A DNA stretch of 64,000 nt from an uncultured Caldilineaceae bacterium (GCA_958295915.1 OY282381.1:1324722-1388721); one strand, 5' to 3'; shown: positions 1-13,102, counted from the stretch's first letter. Notes: generated from the sequence alone by a model not told the origin. A program made the numbers and translations.

Positions 1-24
1 TACCGGAGGAACTCTCCCGAGAGA

Positions 25-1581
25 ATGTCATCAGAACTTTCCGAAACGACGATCGCCCAACTGCAGAACGACATGGCCGCGGGCGCAAGAAGCGCTGTCA
101 GCGTCACAGAGTGCTATCTGACCGCCATCGCAGCTGTGGACGGCGTCTTACGCTCCGTGATCGAAATCAATCCGGACGCGTTGGAGATCGCCGCGCAGTT
201 GGACCGCGAACGTGCGGCCGGCCGGCTGCGGGGCGCGTTGCATGGCATCCCTATCCTGTTGAAGGACAACATCGACACCGACGACCGCATGCAGACGACC
301 GCCGGCTCTCTGGCGCTGCTTGGCTCGCGCCCGGCGCGCGACGCCACCGTGGCCGCCGCGCTGCGGCAGGCGGGCGCGGTCATTCTGGGCAAGGCCAATC
401 TGAGCGAATGGGCTAACTTCCGCTCCACCAACTCGGTCAGCGGCTGGAGCGCGCGCGGCGGCCAATGCCGCAATCCCTACGATCTCGCCCGCAACCCCTG
501 CGGGTCGAGTTCCGGTTCGGGCGCGGCGGTCAGCGCCAATCTGGCGGCTGTGGCCCTGGGCACGGAGACCGACGGCTCGATCGTCTGCCCGTCCGCCACC
601 TGCGGCATCGTCGGCATCAAACCGACCGTCGGTCTCACCAGCCGCGCGGGCGTGATTCCCGTATCCCACACCCAAGATACTGTCGGGCCGATGGCGCGCG
701 CAGTTGCCGATGCCGCCGCTGTCTTGGGCGCTCTCACCGCCGCGGACCGGCGGGATAACGCGACCGGCGTCAGAAAAAGACAGGCATACAGCGACTACCG
801 CCCGTTTTTGAACGCCGACGGCTTGCGGGGCGCCCGCATCGGCGTGGTACGCAAGACAGTGTCCGGATACCATGCCGCGACGGACAAGGTATTTGAGGAG
901 ACAATCCGGGCGATCGGCGACGCCGGCGCGGTGGTGATCGATCCCGCCGACATCCCGACCCTTGCGGATGAAAGGCTGGGCGCAAGCGAACGCATAGTCA
1001 TGCAGACCGACTTCAAACACGACATGGCCCACTATCTGGCAGACCGGGTCGTGGTGGACGAGGAGCTGCCCCAGCCCCGATCTGTCGCTGATCTGATCCG
1101 TTTCAATCAAGAGCGCGCCGAGCAGGAGTTGGTCCATTTCGGCCAGGAGCGGTTCGAGCAGGCGGCGCAGAGAGGGCCTCTGGATGGGGAGGAGTATCTG
1201 CGGGCCCTGGCTATGGGGCGCCGGCTGGCCGGCGCGGAAGGGCTGGACGCAGTGCTGGAGGCGCACAATTTGGACGCACTGATCGCGCCCACGGGCGGGC
1301 CAGCCTGGCCCATCGATCCAGCAGACGGGAATTTCTTCCTTGGCGGCAGCTCCCGCTGTGCCGCGGTGGCCGGCTATCCCCTGGTGACGGTACCCGCCGG
1401 TTTCGTGCAGTGGGCGCCCCCCTGCACGTGCGCAGACGCCCAGAATGCCACTGAAAGCGACCTGCCCGTCGGTCTCACGTTTATGGGCCGGGCCTGGAGC
1501 GAGCCAACACTGATCCGGCTCGCCCATGCCTTTGAGCGGATCACCCAAATCCGGCGACCACCACCGCAGATCCAGGCATAG
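25..1581 (+). CDS. Amidase signature family hydrolase
   Basis: 518-residue amidase of the Ser-cisSer-Lys family, which hydrolyses C-N amide bonds; substrate unknown. Visible features are the KDNIDT segment with the catalytic Lys near residue 80, and the glycine/serine-rich signature NPCGSSSGSGAAVSAN near residues 155-170 followed by LGTETDGSI with the nucleophilic Ser. The length is normal for the family (450-520). ATG start with a GGAGGA at about 5-10, a slightly long spacing. It is not clearly GatA because no gatB or gatC is adjacent; a stand-alone amidase is more likely. First complete gene of the window, on the same strand as the CBS/kor genes. Confidence 0.9.
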   Translation: MSSELSETTIAQLQNDMAAGARSAVSVTECYLTAIAAVDGVLRSVIEINPDALEIAAQLDRERAAGRLRGALHGIPILLKDNIDTDDRMQTTAGSLALLGSRPARDATVAAALRQAGAVILGKANLSEWANFRSTNSVSGWSARGGQCRNPYDLARNPCGSSSGSGAAVSANLAAVALGTETDGSIVCPSATCGIVGIKPTVGLTSRAGVIPVSHTQDTVGPMARAVADAAAVLGALTAADRRDNATGVRKRQAYSDYRPFLNADGLRGARIGVVRKTVSGYHAATDKVFEETIRAIGDAGAVVIDPADIPTLADERLGASERIVMQTDFKHDMAHYLADRVVVDEELPQPRSVADLIRFNQERAEQELVHFGQERFEQAAQRGPLDGEEYLRALAMGRRLAGAEGLDAVLEAHNLDALIAPTGGPAWPIDPADGNFFLGGSSRCAAVAGYPLVTVPAGFVQWAPPCTCADAQNATESDLPVGLTFMGRAWSEPTLIRLAHAFERITQIRRPPPQIQA

Positions 1582-1628
1582 GGCACGAAGCATTCCCTAG
1601 ACTGGCAAGCAAGGAATTTGATGACAGA

Positions 1629-2123
1629 ATGAGTTTACAGACTGAGTTAAAATCGGAACGGGTCAGCCATCTGGCTGTTAGCGGCTTTTCCAGAGTATCC
1701 GTCGGCACATCCATTCGCAATACTCTTGCGCAAATGCAAGCCGACGGGCAGGTCGTCTGCCTGGTGACCGACGACAAACAAGTTGGCCCGCCTTCTGAGA
1801 CGGCCCAACTCGTCGGCATCTTTACAGAGCGGGATGTAATGCGCAAAGTCATTGATGTCCCGGGCATGCTGGACAAGCCGGTGGATGAGGTGATGACCCC
1901 ACATCCGATCACTGTCGGCCCGGACGCGTCGGCAGCGGACGCCTTGCGGCTGATGGACGAAAATCATTTCCGCAATCTGCCAATCGTCGACACAAGCGGT
2001 AGACTGTTGGGCAACATGACCCACCAGGCGATTATCCAATATCTGGCCGACCGCTACCCGGTCGAAGTGTTGAATCGTCCAAGCGATCCCGAGCGTTTCC
2101 CCCACAAAGCGGAAGGGGGGTAG
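1629..2123 (+). CDS. Tandem CBS-domain protein
   Basis: 164-residue protein made almost entirely of one CBS pair (Bateman module). The first CBS motif, with GIFTERDVMRKV, lies near residues 60-75 and the second, with VDEVMTPHPITVG then FRNLPIVD, near residues 83-130. CBS pairs typically bind adenosine nucleotides and act as energy sensors. It sits 30 bp upstream of korA and resembles the CBS pair fused to KorB in the next-but-one gene, so a regulatory role on the 2-oxoacid:ferredoxin oxidoreductase is plausible but inferred. No membrane segment or other domain is seen. Confidence 0.85.
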   Translation: MSLQTELKSERVSHLAVSGFSRVSVGTSIRNTLAQMQADGQVVCLVTDDKQVGPPSETAQLVGIFTERDVMRKVIDVPGMLDKPVDEVMTPHPITVGPDASAADALRLMDENHFRNLPIVDTSGRLLGNMTHQAIIQYLADRYPVEVLNRPSDPERFPHKAEGG

Positions 2124-2153
2124 GAAGATGTCGTTGACAGATGGAGAACCTAT

Positions 2154-4037
2154 ATGACAGATTATGTATCCGAGAACACACAAGAGCTCGAAGAAATTGA
2201 GTCTGTCGCCATCCGTTTTGCCGGGGATTCCGGCGACGGAATGCAGTTGACAGGCGCCCAGTTTACGAATACGTCGGCGGTGTTCGGCAATGATATCAGC
2301 ACGATGCCGGACTTTCCCGCGGAGATCCGGGCGCCGGCCGGTACACTGGCCGGTGTGAGCGGTTTTCAAGTTCATTTTTCCAGTCAGAATGTGCTGACGC
2401 CGGGCGATGCGCCGCAAGTTCTGGTGGCAATGAACCCGGCAGCCCTGAAGGCCAGCCTGCCGGAACTGCAACGGGCCGGAACGATTATTGTCAACACCGA
2501 CTCATTCACCAGACAGAACCTGTTGAAGGCCGGCTACACGTCGAATCCACTGGAAGACAGTTCCCTAGACGGCTATCAGGTACTGGCGATATCGATGACA
2601 ACGCTGAACCGGAAAGCGCTTTCCGATTTTACGGATCTGAGTAACAAAGAACGGGATCGTTGTCAGAACTTTTTTGCCCTGGGCCTGGTCTTCTGGATGT
2701 TCGACCGCCCGATGAAGACCACCCAGGACTGGCTCTTCAAGAAGTTTGCCAGGAAACCGGTGCTCGCGGAGGCCAACCTCAAGGCTATGCAGACCGGTTA
2801 CTTCCTGGGCGAGACGACAGAGACCTTCCAGCAACGCTATCTGGTACGCCCGGCGGTTCTGCCCCCTGGCGTCTATCGCAAAGTGACCGGCAACGAAGCC
2901 CTGGCCATGGGGCTGGTGACAGCGGCCCACAAAATGGGCAAGCCTCTCTTTTACGGCACGTATCCCATCACGCCGGCCAGCGACATCCTCCACGCACTGG
3001 CTCCCTTGCGGCACTTCGATGTCCGTACTTTTCAGGCGGAAGACGAAATTGCCGCCATCGGCGCAGTCATCGGCGCTTCCTTCGGCGGCGCGCTTGCGGT
3101 CACCGGCACCAGCGGCCCCGGCATTGCCCTCAAGAGCGAAGCTATCAATCTGGCGATAACGCTGGAACTGCCCATGATTATTGTGAATGTGCAGCGGGGC
3201 GGACCCAGCACCGGCCTGCCGACAAAGACAGAACAGGCCGATCTGCTGCAAGCGATGTTCGGGCGCAACGGCGAAAGCCCCATCGCCATTGTTGCGCCGG
3301 CGACGCCATCCGACTGTTTCGAGATAGCCCTCGAAGCAGCCCGGCTGGCTGTGCGGGCGATGACGCCGGTTTTCCTGCTCTCGGAAGGGTTTCTGGCCAA
3401 CAGCGCCGAGCCGTGGCAGGCGCCGAAAGCCGAGGACATTGCAGCCATTGAAGTGAAGCACCCGGAAGGTCGCTTGAACGGGCACGGTCCGTTCCTGCCT
3501 TACGCGCGCGACCCGGAGACTCTGGCCCGACCCTGGGCGCTGCCCGGTACGCCCGGCCTGGAACATCGGCTCGGCGGACTGAGCAAAGCGCCGGTCACGG
3601 GCAATGTATCCTATGATCCCCAGCACAACGAGCAGATGATCCGGGATCGGGCCGCGAAGATCGCCAGGCTGGCCCATGTGATCCCCGAACAGGAGATATT
3701 CGGCGCAGAAGACGCTGAACTGCTGGTGGTCAGTTGGGGGGGCACGTTCGGTGTGGTGCGATCAGCGGTGGCCGGCGCTCAGAAGGCCGGCAAATCCATC
3801 GCGCACGCGCATGTACGCTACTTGAATCCGTTCCCGCGCAATCTGGCGACAGTTCTGAAACGGCATCGGCGGGTACTCGTGCCGGAGTTGAACACTGGAC
3901 AACTGGCCCTGTTATTGCGGGGCAGATTCGGCGTAGACGTGGAAACCTATTCGAACCTTTCGGCCCGGCCGCTGAAAATCGCCGAAGTGCGGGCCGTGAT
4001 CGAGCAGACGCTCACAACCAAACGGTCTCATGACTAG
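2154..4037 (+). CDS. korA: 2-oxoacid:ferredoxin oxidoreductase, fused gamma-alpha subunit (KorA type)
   Basis: 627 residues. The N-terminal gamma domain (about 15-190, beginning [13 protein letters not shown]) is followed by the alpha pyrimidine-binding domain (about 245-430, with YPITPASD and [14 protein letters not shown]) and a C-terminal transketolase-like domain (about 520-620). This gamma-alpha fusion is usual for 2-oxoglutarate:ferredoxin oxidoreductases of aerobes and Chloroflexota. With KorB it oxidatively decarboxylates a 2-oxoacid to acyl-CoA and reduces ferredoxin. ATG start preceded by GGAGA. 18 bp separates it from korB. 2-oxoglutarate as substrate is a family-based inference. 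Confidence 0.93.
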   Translation: MTDYVSENTQELEEIESVAIRFAGDSGDGMQLTGAQFTNTSAVFGNDISTMPDFPAEIRAPAGTLAGVSGFQVHFSSQNVLTPGDAPQVLVAMNPAALKASLPELQRAGTIIVNTDSFTRQNLLKAGYTSNPLEDSSLDGYQVLAISMTTLNRKALSDFTDLSNKERDRCQNFFALGLVFWMFDRPMKTTQDWLFKKFARKPVLAEANLKAMQTGYFLGETTETFQQRYLVRPAVLPPGVYRKVTGNEALAMGLVTAAHKMGKPLFYGTYPITPASDILHALAPLRHFDVRTFQAEDEIAAIGAVIGASFGGALAVTGTSGPGIALKSEAINLAITLELPMIIVNVQRGGPSTGLPTKTEQADLLQAMFGRNGESPIAIVAPATPSDCFEIALEAARLAVRAMTPVFLLSEGFLANSAEPWQAPKAEDIAAIEVKHPEGRLNGHGPFLPYARDPETLARPWALPGTPGLEHRLGGLSKAPVTGNVSYDPQHNEQMIRDRAAKIARLAHVIPEQEIFGAEDAELLVVSWGGTFGVVRSAVAGAQKAGKSIAHAHVRYLNPFPRNLATVLKRHRRVLVPELNTGQLALLLRGRFGVDVETYSNLSARPLKIAEVRAVIEQTLTTKRSHD

Positions 4038-4055
4038 CAAGTAGGGAGAAAACAG

Positions 4056-5651
4056 ATGAGCACAGGCGCGACAAATGATGTCCCCCTGACCCGCAAGGAT
4101 TTCATCTCCGACCAGACCGTGCGTTGGTGCCCTGGTTGCGGGGACTATGCGATTTTGGCGCAGATGCAGCGGGCCCTGCCGGAGATCGGCGTGCCGAAAG
4201 AAAGGACCGTTTTCATCTCCGGCATCGGCTGCTCCAGCCGCTTCCCCTATTACATGAACACCTATGGCATTCACAGCATCCACGGGCGGGCGCCGACTCT
4301 GGCCACCGGCCTGGCCATCGCCAATCCAGACCTGAGCATCTGGGTGATTACCGGCGACGGCGACGGGCTTTCTATCGGTGGCAACCACCTGCTACACGCT
4401 ATCCGCCGCAATGTCAATCTGAAAATTATCCTTTTCAATAACAGAATCTACGGGTTGACAAAAGGCCAGTATTCCCCTACCTCCCGTACCGGCGCGGTGA
4501 CGAAATCCTCACCCATGGGCGTCATGGAGCAGCCTCTCAATCCTATCGCCGTTGCCATGGCCGCAGAGGCGACATTTGTGGCCCGATCCATTGACTCGCA
4601 TCCCCAACATCTGGCCGCAACTCTGAAGCAAGCTTCGGATCACCTGGGAACCGCCTTCGTGGAGATCTACCAGAACTGCGTGATCTTCAACCCGACTGAG
4701 TGGACAGAACTCAGTGACCGCAAGAACCGAGATGACTCCATTCTGTATCTGGAACACGGTAAGCACATGATCTTCGGCAAGAACCAGGACAAAGGCATCC
4801 GGCTGAACGGTTTCACGCCGGAAGTCGTCTCCCTGGATGACGTGGACCTGGATGACATTCTGGTCCATGACGCTACCTCAAAGCCGCTGGCGTCAATTCT
4901 CGGTAGTATGGAGTTCCCGGACTATCCGGCGGCGATGGGCGTGATCCGGGATGTGCGCAAACCCGACTACGCGGCCGAACTGATATCTCAGGTGCGGACG
5001 GCCCAGGAAGAACGAGGTGTCGGTGATCTGAATCAACTCTACCTGGCCGCAGACCTGTGGACGGTTCACACCCGGAAGGAGGTTGAATGCGCCTCTGCCC
5101 GAGAGAGGCGCGATGGCGAGGCCGCAATCAGTGTCAGACGCTTGGACGCCTCATCACAGGCGTCTGTGATGCCGATCACCGGATTAGATGAAGAGTATAT
5201 CGATGATCTGGATAAACCGGAAGAGAAAATCTCGGACTTTCAGGATCTTCTGGTGACGGATACTGTCTCGGCGCTGGAACCGAACATCCCCATTACCATG
5301 AGCGAGCACAGTTCTCTGGCGCGTACCATCCGGCAGATGAACCGGCACAACATCGGCTGCGTGCTGGTGACCGACGAAGAGGACCGGCTGGTGGGCATCT
5401 TCACCGAATGGGATGCGCTGATGCGGGTCGTCGGGGTCGTCGATGATCTCGCTCAACAGACGGTTGCGGACTACATGACGCCGGAGCCGCTGGCCCTGAA
5501 AGCGGACTTGCCCATCGCACAGGCTCTGAATCTGATGTCTGTCCATGGCTTCCGTCACCTCCCCCTGGTGGACGACAACAATCACCCCATCGGAATCATC
5601 TCCTTCCGGGACGTAGTAGGATATCTGAATGACGTTTTAGAAAAAGAGTGA
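4056..5651 (+). CDS. korB: 2-oxoacid:ferredoxin oxidoreductase beta subunit fused to a C-terminal CBS pair
   Basis: 531 residues. Residues 1-340 are a full-length KorB: WCPGCGDY (25-32), GIGCSSRFPYY, and the thiamine-diphosphate motif GDGDGLSIGGNH with NNRIYG. KorB proteins normally end at about this point. Here the reading frame continues through a short Arg-rich linker into a CBS pair (about 405-531; GIFTEWDALMRV and FRHLPLVDDNN). The linker DNA (5086-5112) is a palindromic repeat also found elsewhere in the window. The CBS module may make the enzyme responsive to adenylates, but this is inference. RBS GGGAGA upstream of the ATG. Confidence 0.92.
   Translation: MSTGATNDVPLTRKDFISDQTVRWCPGCGDYAILAQMQRALPEIGVPKERTVFISGIGCSSRFPYYMNTYGIHSIHGRAPTLATGLAIANPDLSIWVITGDGDGLSIGGNHLLHAIRRNVNLKIILFNNRIYGLTKGQYSPTSRTGAVTKSSPMGVMEQPLNPIAVAMAAEATFVARSIDSHPQHLAATLKQASDHLGTAFVEIYQNCVIFNPTEWTELSDRKNRDDSILYLEHGKHMIFGKNQDKGIRLNGFTPEVVSLDDVDLDDILVHDATSKPLASILGSMEFPDYPAAMGVIRDVRKPDYAAELISQVRTAQEERGVGDLNQLYLAADLWTVHTRKEVECASARERRDGEAAISVRRLDASSQASVMPITGLDEEYIDDLDKPEEKISDFQDLLVTDTVSALEPNIPITMSEHSSLARTIRQMNRHNIGCVLVTDEEDRLVGIFTEWDALMRVVGVVDDLAQQTVADYMTPEPLALKADLPIAQALNLMSVHGFRHLPLVDDNNHPIGIISFRDVVGYLNDVLEKE
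5086..5112. repeat. Palindromic repeat (GCGCCTCT/AGAGGCGC) inside korB
   Basis: Perfect 8-bp inverted repeat, arms 5089-5096 and 5104-5111, with a 7-nt loop. It matches the intergenic copy at 33021-33049 almost base for base, including the flanking GAAT. It is read in frame as part of the KorB-CBS linker. Confidence 0.85.
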
Positions 5652-5657
5652 ATTTCT

Positions 5658-5706
5658 GCCATAACTGCAGTGGCCAGTGATCACCGGTGATCACTGGCTA
5701 CCGGCG
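5658..5706. repeat. CAGTGGCCA-rich intergenic repeat
   Basis: ACTGCAGTGGCCAGTG followed by GATCACCGGTGATC and CACTGGC. Same word family as other intergenic copies in the window (7722, 8928, 37072, 40445 and others). It lies between korB and the epimerase gene and is itself palindromic around GATCACCGGTGATC. Confidence 0.7.
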
Positions 5707-5737
5707 TTTCACTGACCACTTCGAAAGGGGGCTTCCC

Positions 5738-6778
5738 ATGAAAATCCTTGTCGCCGGCGCTGCCGGTCAGGTCGGCTGTCGTCTGGTGCGGCAGCTGCTG
5801 GCGCGCAACCACGAGGTGCGCGGCACAGTTCTGCCGGATGACCCGGCGCTGGAGCGATTGGACGGACTGGATATTGAACTGGCCACAGGCGATCTGACCG
5901 ACGAAGCGTTCGTGAACAGCGCGGTGACAGGGGTGGACGCGGTCGTTCACACCGCCAACTATGTCGGCCCTCAGTTCGAGAACAACTTGCAGATCAACCG
6001 GCTGATCGCTCGCGTCTGCGGCGCGCATGCCGACCACTTGGAGCGGCTCGTCTACACCAGTTCCTCCGGCGTCTTCCCCAACAACGGTGAAATCATCGCC
6101 TGCGCCTACCATCCGGTGGATGAGCGTCACCCGAAGCGGCCGATGGGTGAGTACTCGCTGGTCAAGCTGATCGGTGAGGAGTTCACCACGATGACGGCCA
6201 GGGAGACCGGTCTGCGCATCTCGATTGTGCGGCCCAGCCACGTGCGCTCCGGCGATGCCATCCTCGGCCATTTTACGGTCGGCGCGGTGGCCAGGCTCCT
6301 GCAGCAGAGCCAGCGCAATCCTCTGGGCGAACTATACATGGCCGACGGCACAGAGCTGTGGCATGATCTGCTGGCCCAGGCGGTGGATGCGGAGCAGCCC
6401 TGCAGCGTGCGCGATCTGGAGGGACGGCCCTGGCTATATCAGCCCAATGATGCCCGCGATATCGCCCATATGCTGGTCTGCGCAGTAGAGGAGCCGGGCG
6501 CGGTCGACGAATCCTTCAACTGCGGCTCGCCGGCCCCCTTCAGCTTTCCGGAGGCGGCGGCGATCCTGGCGGAAATCAGCGGCGTGGAACCGCTGGAGAT
6601 CCGTCTGCCGGTGCGCTACCAATACGATCACGACATCACCAAGGGCCGCAGCCTGATCAACTACCGGCCCCAGGGCGACCTGCGCACGATGATCGACTCG
6701 GCGCTGCTGGTGCGCGCTGAGGGCTTTGTGGACTATGACTGGAATGCCAGCGACAATTCAAGTGAGAGGATATCCTGA
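5738..6778 (+). CDS. NAD-dependent epimerase/dehydratase family protein
   Basis: 346-residue extended SDR. N-terminal Rossmann motif GAAGQVGCRL (residues 8-17), VVHTANY, YTSSSG and a YSLVK active-site Tyr/Lys. Start taken at the ATG at 5738 because GAAAGGGGG precedes it and the Rossmann fold begins at once; a longer in-frame opening from 5687 would run through the intergenic repeat. The stop overlaps the ATG of the next gene (TGATG), so it is translationally coupled to the Gfo/Idh gene. The substrate is probably a nucleotide sugar or sugar acid, unproven. Confidence 0.85.
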   Translation: MKILVAGAAGQVGCRLVRQLLARNHEVRGTVLPDDPALERLDGLDIELATGDLTDEAFVNSAVTGVDAVVHTANYVGPQFENNLQINRLIARVCGAHADHLERLVYTSSSGVFPNNGEIIACAYHPVDERHPKRPMGEYSLVKLIGEEFTTMTARETGLRISIVRPSHVRSGDAILGHFTVGAVARLLQQSQRNPLGELYMADGTELWHDLLAQAVDAEQPCSVRDLEGRPWLYQPNDARDIAHMLVCAVEEPGAVDESFNCGSPAPFSFPEAAAILAEISGVEPLEIRLPVRYQYDHDITKGRSLINYRPQGDLRTMIDSALLVRAEGFVDYDWNASDNSSERIS

Positions 6779-7740
6779 TGCTACACACCGCTTTTATCGG
6801 CGCCGGTCCCCGTAGCCAGAACGCCCACTATCCCAATGTCAACCGGCTGGCCGATGTGGAGATGATGGCCGTGTGTGAGCTGGATGAGGAGCGTCTGCAC
6901 CAAGTGGCTGTGGAGTACGATTTTCAGTACCGCTACAGCGATCATAGGCAGATGCTGGAGGAAATCGACCCGGATCTAGTCTACTGTGTGATGCATGAGC
7001 GTTGGCTCCTGCAGCCGGCCCTGGACTGCCTGAACGCCGGCAAGCACATATTTATCGAAAAGCCGCCGGGCATGAACATGGAGGAAGTGCAGCAGATCCA
7101 CGATGCGGCGGTGGCCAACAACGTCTTCGCCGTCGTCGGCTTTCAGCGTCGCTATGCCGCTGTCACCCAGGAGGCCCTGCGCCATGTGGAGCAGCTGGGG
7201 CCGGTCTCCACAGCCGTGGGCACCTTCCACAAGCGGCTCCTGGGCGAGAAGGCGCGCAGCTTCACCACGACCCTATGGGAAGACATCTGTCATGTCGTCG
7301 ATCTGGTGCGCTATATGGCTGACGGCGAAGCGCTGGAGGTCAGCGCCTATCAGGATCGTTTTGGCAGCGATTACCGCAACTGCTATACCGCTCTCATCCG
7401 CTTCGATAACGGCGCCACCGGTATCATCCACGGCAATCGCGCCTCCGGTGGGCGGGTGCTGCGCTCGGAACTGCACGGCGTGGGTGTCGGCTGCTACATG
7501 AAGATCCCGGCGGAGATCGAAATCCACGCGGACGATCAGGCGCGCGTGATGGGCGGCTGGCAGGTGGACGGCGTAGACAGGGCGGACGTGAGCCGTTACG
7601 ATGGCGTACTGACGATGCACGAGCATATAGCGGAGTGTGTCCGCAGCGGCCAGACGCCCCTGACCGACATTCGGGACGCGATCCAATCAATGGCAATCGT
7701 GGCGCAGATGGAAGGAGTAACGGCAGTGGCTAGTGATTAG
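6778..7740 (+). CDS. Gfo/Idh/MocA family oxidoreductase
   Basis: 320 residues. N-terminal NAD(P)-binding domain starting FIGAGPRSQNAHYPNV, and the family motif IEKPPG (about residue 95) carrying the catalytic-region lysine. The C-terminal alpha/beta domain includes ICHVVDL, the usual position of the active-site His/Asp. Length is slightly short for the family (330-390). It overlaps the preceding epimerase by 1 nt. Likely acts on a sugar or cyclitol; substrate not readable. Confidence 0.87.
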   Translation: MLHTAFIGAGPRSQNAHYPNVNRLADVEMMAVCELDEERLHQVAVEYDFQYRYSDHRQMLEEIDPDLVYCVMHERWLLQPALDCLNAGKHIFIEKPPGMNMEEVQQIHDAAVANNVFAVVGFQRRYAAVTQEALRHVEQLGPVSTAVGTFHKRLLGEKARSFTTTLWEDICHVVDLVRYMADGEALEVSAYQDRFGSDYRNCYTALIRFDNGATGIIHGNRASGGRVLRSELHGVGVGCYMKIPAEIEIHADDQARVMGGWQVDGVDRADVSRYDGVLTMHEHIAECVRSGQTPLTDIRDAIQSMAIVAQMEGVTAVASD

Positions 7741-7790
7741 TGGCCAGTATACTGCAGTTCCTGGCTGCTGACCACTGCCGTTTCAGTCTC
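7722..7790. repeat. CAGTGGCTAGTG-type intergenic repeat
   Basis: GGCAGTGGCTAGTGATTAGTGGCCAG (read in pieces), then ACTGCAGTT and GACCACTGCCG. The repeat covers the last codons of the Gfo/Idh gene (its stop is in the repeat) and fills the gap to the cupin gene. Confidence 0.65.
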
Positions 7791-7807
7791 ACACAGGGGA
7801 GCGAAAA

Positions 7808-8146
7808 ATGGACTCATACGATCTCGAAACCACCGCGGAACGGGAGCTATTCCCCGGCTTTTCCGGCAAATTCATTCATACCGACAACATGACGCTCATC
7901 TACTGGACGATCGAGGCCGATGCGCCTTTGCCGGCCCATTCCCATCCCCATGAACAGGTTATCAATATGCTGGAAGGTCACTTTGAGATCAGCATCACCG
8001 GCGGCGCCACGCGCGTCCTGGGGCCGGGTGAAATTGCCGTGATCCCAGGCAACGCAGAGCACGCCGGCAGAGCCATCACCCGCTGCAAGATTCTGGATGT
8101 GTTCTACCCGATCCGTCAGGAGTACATCTGGGAAGACGAATACTGA
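7808..8146 (+). CDS. Cupin-domain protein
   Basis: 112-residue single cupin. Motif 1 HSHPHEQVINMLEG (about 40-55) supplies the metal-binding His/His/Glu, and motif 2 PGEIAVIPGNAEHAG the last His. Start preceded by AGGGGAG. Small cupins of this kind are often sugar-acid or detoxification enzymes, or ligand sensors. Its position after the epimerase and Gfo/Idh genes suggests the same catabolic unit. Confidence 0.85.
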   Translation: MDSYDLETTAERELFPGFSGKFIHTDNMTLIYWTIEADAPLPAHSHPHEQVINMLEGHFEISITGGATRVLGPGEIAVIPGNAEHAGRAITRCKILDVFYPIRQEYIWEDEY

Positions 8147-8183
8147 ACGATTACGAATTAACCAATTCCTAATTGAGACGAAT

Positions 8184-8918
8184 ATGGAACATTCAATTCT
8201 GGATCATGTCGACTTAGGCCAGACGCTGAATCGGAAAGAGTACAATCGCTTACTGCTTGCTCGCCAAAAGGAATTCCTGGCTTTGCGCCTGCGATTGGGG
8301 GGACAAATCGGAGGAAAGCCGGGGCCCCCTCTCCTTATCCTTTTCGAAGGATGGGATGCAGCGGGAAAAGGAGGATGCATCAGGCGGCTGACAGAACCTT
8401 TAGATCCTCGCCACTACTCTGTGCATCAGTATCAGGCGCCAACAGATCGTGAGAAGCGCCACCATTTCCTTTGGCGGTTCTGGCCAGCCGTTCCTGGCAA
8501 AGGGGGCATGTGCATTTTTGACCGCACATGGTATGGGCGCGTGCTGGTAGAGCGCGTAGAGGGCTTTGCAACAGTCCCGGAATGGCGACGCGCCTATAAA
8601 GAGATTCAACATTGGGAGTCGCTCCTGATCCTGGACGGGACGATTCTGATTAAGTTTTTTCTGCACATCTCCGCGGGGGAACAAAAGCGGCGCTTCGAGA
8701 GCCGGGCCAAAGATCCGTTGCGACAGTGGAAGCTCACGGAAGAAGACTGGCGAAACCGGGGGAAGCATCAGGCATACCAAGATGCGATAGAGGAAATGCT
8801 GCAGAAAACAGATACGGTGCTGGCGCCCTGGACCGTCGTGGCTGCTGAATCGAAACGAGTTGCGCGCATCAGGGTATTGGAGATGGCGATCCAAAGTATA
8901 GAGGCCGCTTTGGGCTGA
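8184..8918 (+). CDS. Polyphosphate kinase 2 family protein
   Basis: 244 residues from the ATG at 8184. PPK2 fold: Walker A EGWDAAGKGG (55-64), then the FLWRFWPAVPGKGG segment and lid motif FDRTWYGRVL, all diagnostic of polyphosphate:nucleotide phosphotransferases. The longer in-frame opening from 8097 overlaps the cupin gene and lacks PPK2 similarity, so the shorter start was preferred. Expected reaction: phosphate transfer between polyphosphate and a nucleoside mono- or diphosphate. The class (I-III) cannot be read with confidence. Confidence 0.9.
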   Translation: MEHSILDHVDLGQTLNRKEYNRLLLARQKEFLALRLRLGGQIGGKPGPPLLILFEGWDAAGKGGCIRRLTEPLDPRHYSVHQYQAPTDREKRHHFLWRFWPAVPGKGGMCIFDRTWYGRVLVERVEGFATVPEWRRAYKEIQHWESLLILDGTILIKFFLHISAGEQKRRFESRAKDPLRQWKLTEEDWRNRGKHQAYQDAIEEMLQKTDTVLAPWTVVAAESKRVARIRVLEMAIQSIEAALG

Positions 8919-8925
8919 AGAACTG

Positions 8926-8975
8926 CGGTGACTGCAGTGGCTAGTGAGCCAGCAACTGCACTGATCACTGGGGCA
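8926..8975. repeat. CAGTGGCTAGTG-type intergenic repeat
   Basis: GACTGCAGTGGCTAGTGAGC then ACTGCACTGATCACTGG. It lies between the convergent PPK2 gene and the DUF499 gene. Confidence 0.65.
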
Positions 8976-8978
8976 ATG

Positions 8979-12335
<3,357 letters not shown>

Positions 12336-12492
12336 ACAGTGTCTCCTCACCGCCCTCATCGGCGTGGATGCGGTCTACCCTAGTCGAATGATCGCTGCAG
12401 TGGTCATCGTGCGGTCCCATCCCCGCTGAGTAACCATGCCTGCGGCGCGATCTTGATTGGGTGACGGCCCTTGATCACCCTCATTACAGTTT

Positions 12493-13098
12493 TCACTCGA
12501 ATAGATCACGCAGCCACTGCACAAAGCTGATGGCATCCTCCCCGTCGATGTTTACGTCCTGTGCGCGTATTGCCGCGCCCATCTTGCGGGGTTCTTCCCT
12601 TGTCGCCAGCCAAGCGTGGACCTTGGCCCGTACCGTTTTCTTGGATTTGAAGGCTCGGCACTTTTTTGGAATCCCATCGATGTACTGCTCGGACAACGGC
12701 CATACCGGATCGTCGTCGGGTATCATCGCGGCTACGAAGTCCTCGAGTTCACCGCACGACTGATTATTGGGCATTAGCCAGATTCCGACTCGCGGTTTCC
12801 CGTCTATGATAGTTCCGGCACGTTGAGGTTGAGCGGGGGAATCGATACGCCCCAGCCTACCCGTAACAGCCCGCCAACGCGCCTTAAGGTCTTCGTTGGC
12901 ATCCAGCACGATCCCTACGATTTTCTCCTTGTGGTCGATCTCTACTTCAAAAATATCGAGAAGTTGATCGATGCCATCGGTATCCTTGATGTCGAACGAC
13001 GGCATCGATTCGCTGCGATGTGAAAGATGTTGGATCACGTGCTTGTCATCTCTCCCTTCAACCAGCAGTATCCGAGGCGATGAATGGGGATTGGCCAT
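12493..13098 (-). CDS. DUF3226 (TOPRIM-like) protein
   Basis: 201 residues. ILLVEGRDDKHVI at 10-22 carries the TOPRIM-type Glu (E14), and GIVLDANED (62-70) the acidic pair. The downstream MPNN and GELEDF motifs are hallmarks of DUF3226, a family related to the TOPRIM nucleases of OLD-type systems. It starts 4 bp after the stop of the ATPase gene, so the two are tightly coupled. By analogy with OLD, Gabija and PARIS pairs it would be the nuclease or effector partner of the ATPase. This is inference; DUF3226 activity is not established. Confidence 0.8.
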   Translation of the reverse strand: MANPHSSPRILLVEGRDDKHVIQHLSHRSESMPSFDIKDTDGIDQLLDIFEVEIDHKEKIVGIVLDANEDLKARWRAVTGRLGRIDSPAQPQRAGTIIDGKPRVGIWLMPNNQSCGELEDFVAAMIPDDDPVWPLSEQYIDGIPKKCRAFKSKKTVRAKVHAWLATREEPRKMGAAIRAQDVNIDGEDAISFVQWLRDLFE

Positions 13099-13102
13099 AG
13101 AC

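Noticed and set aside
148..1593. 481-codon minus-strand opening
   Set aside because: Antisense to the amidase with intact family motifs.
8097..8183. 29-residue N-terminal extension of the PPK2-type protein
   Set aside because: Overlaps the cupin gene out of frame and has no PPK2 similarity; the ATG at 8184 fits the family.
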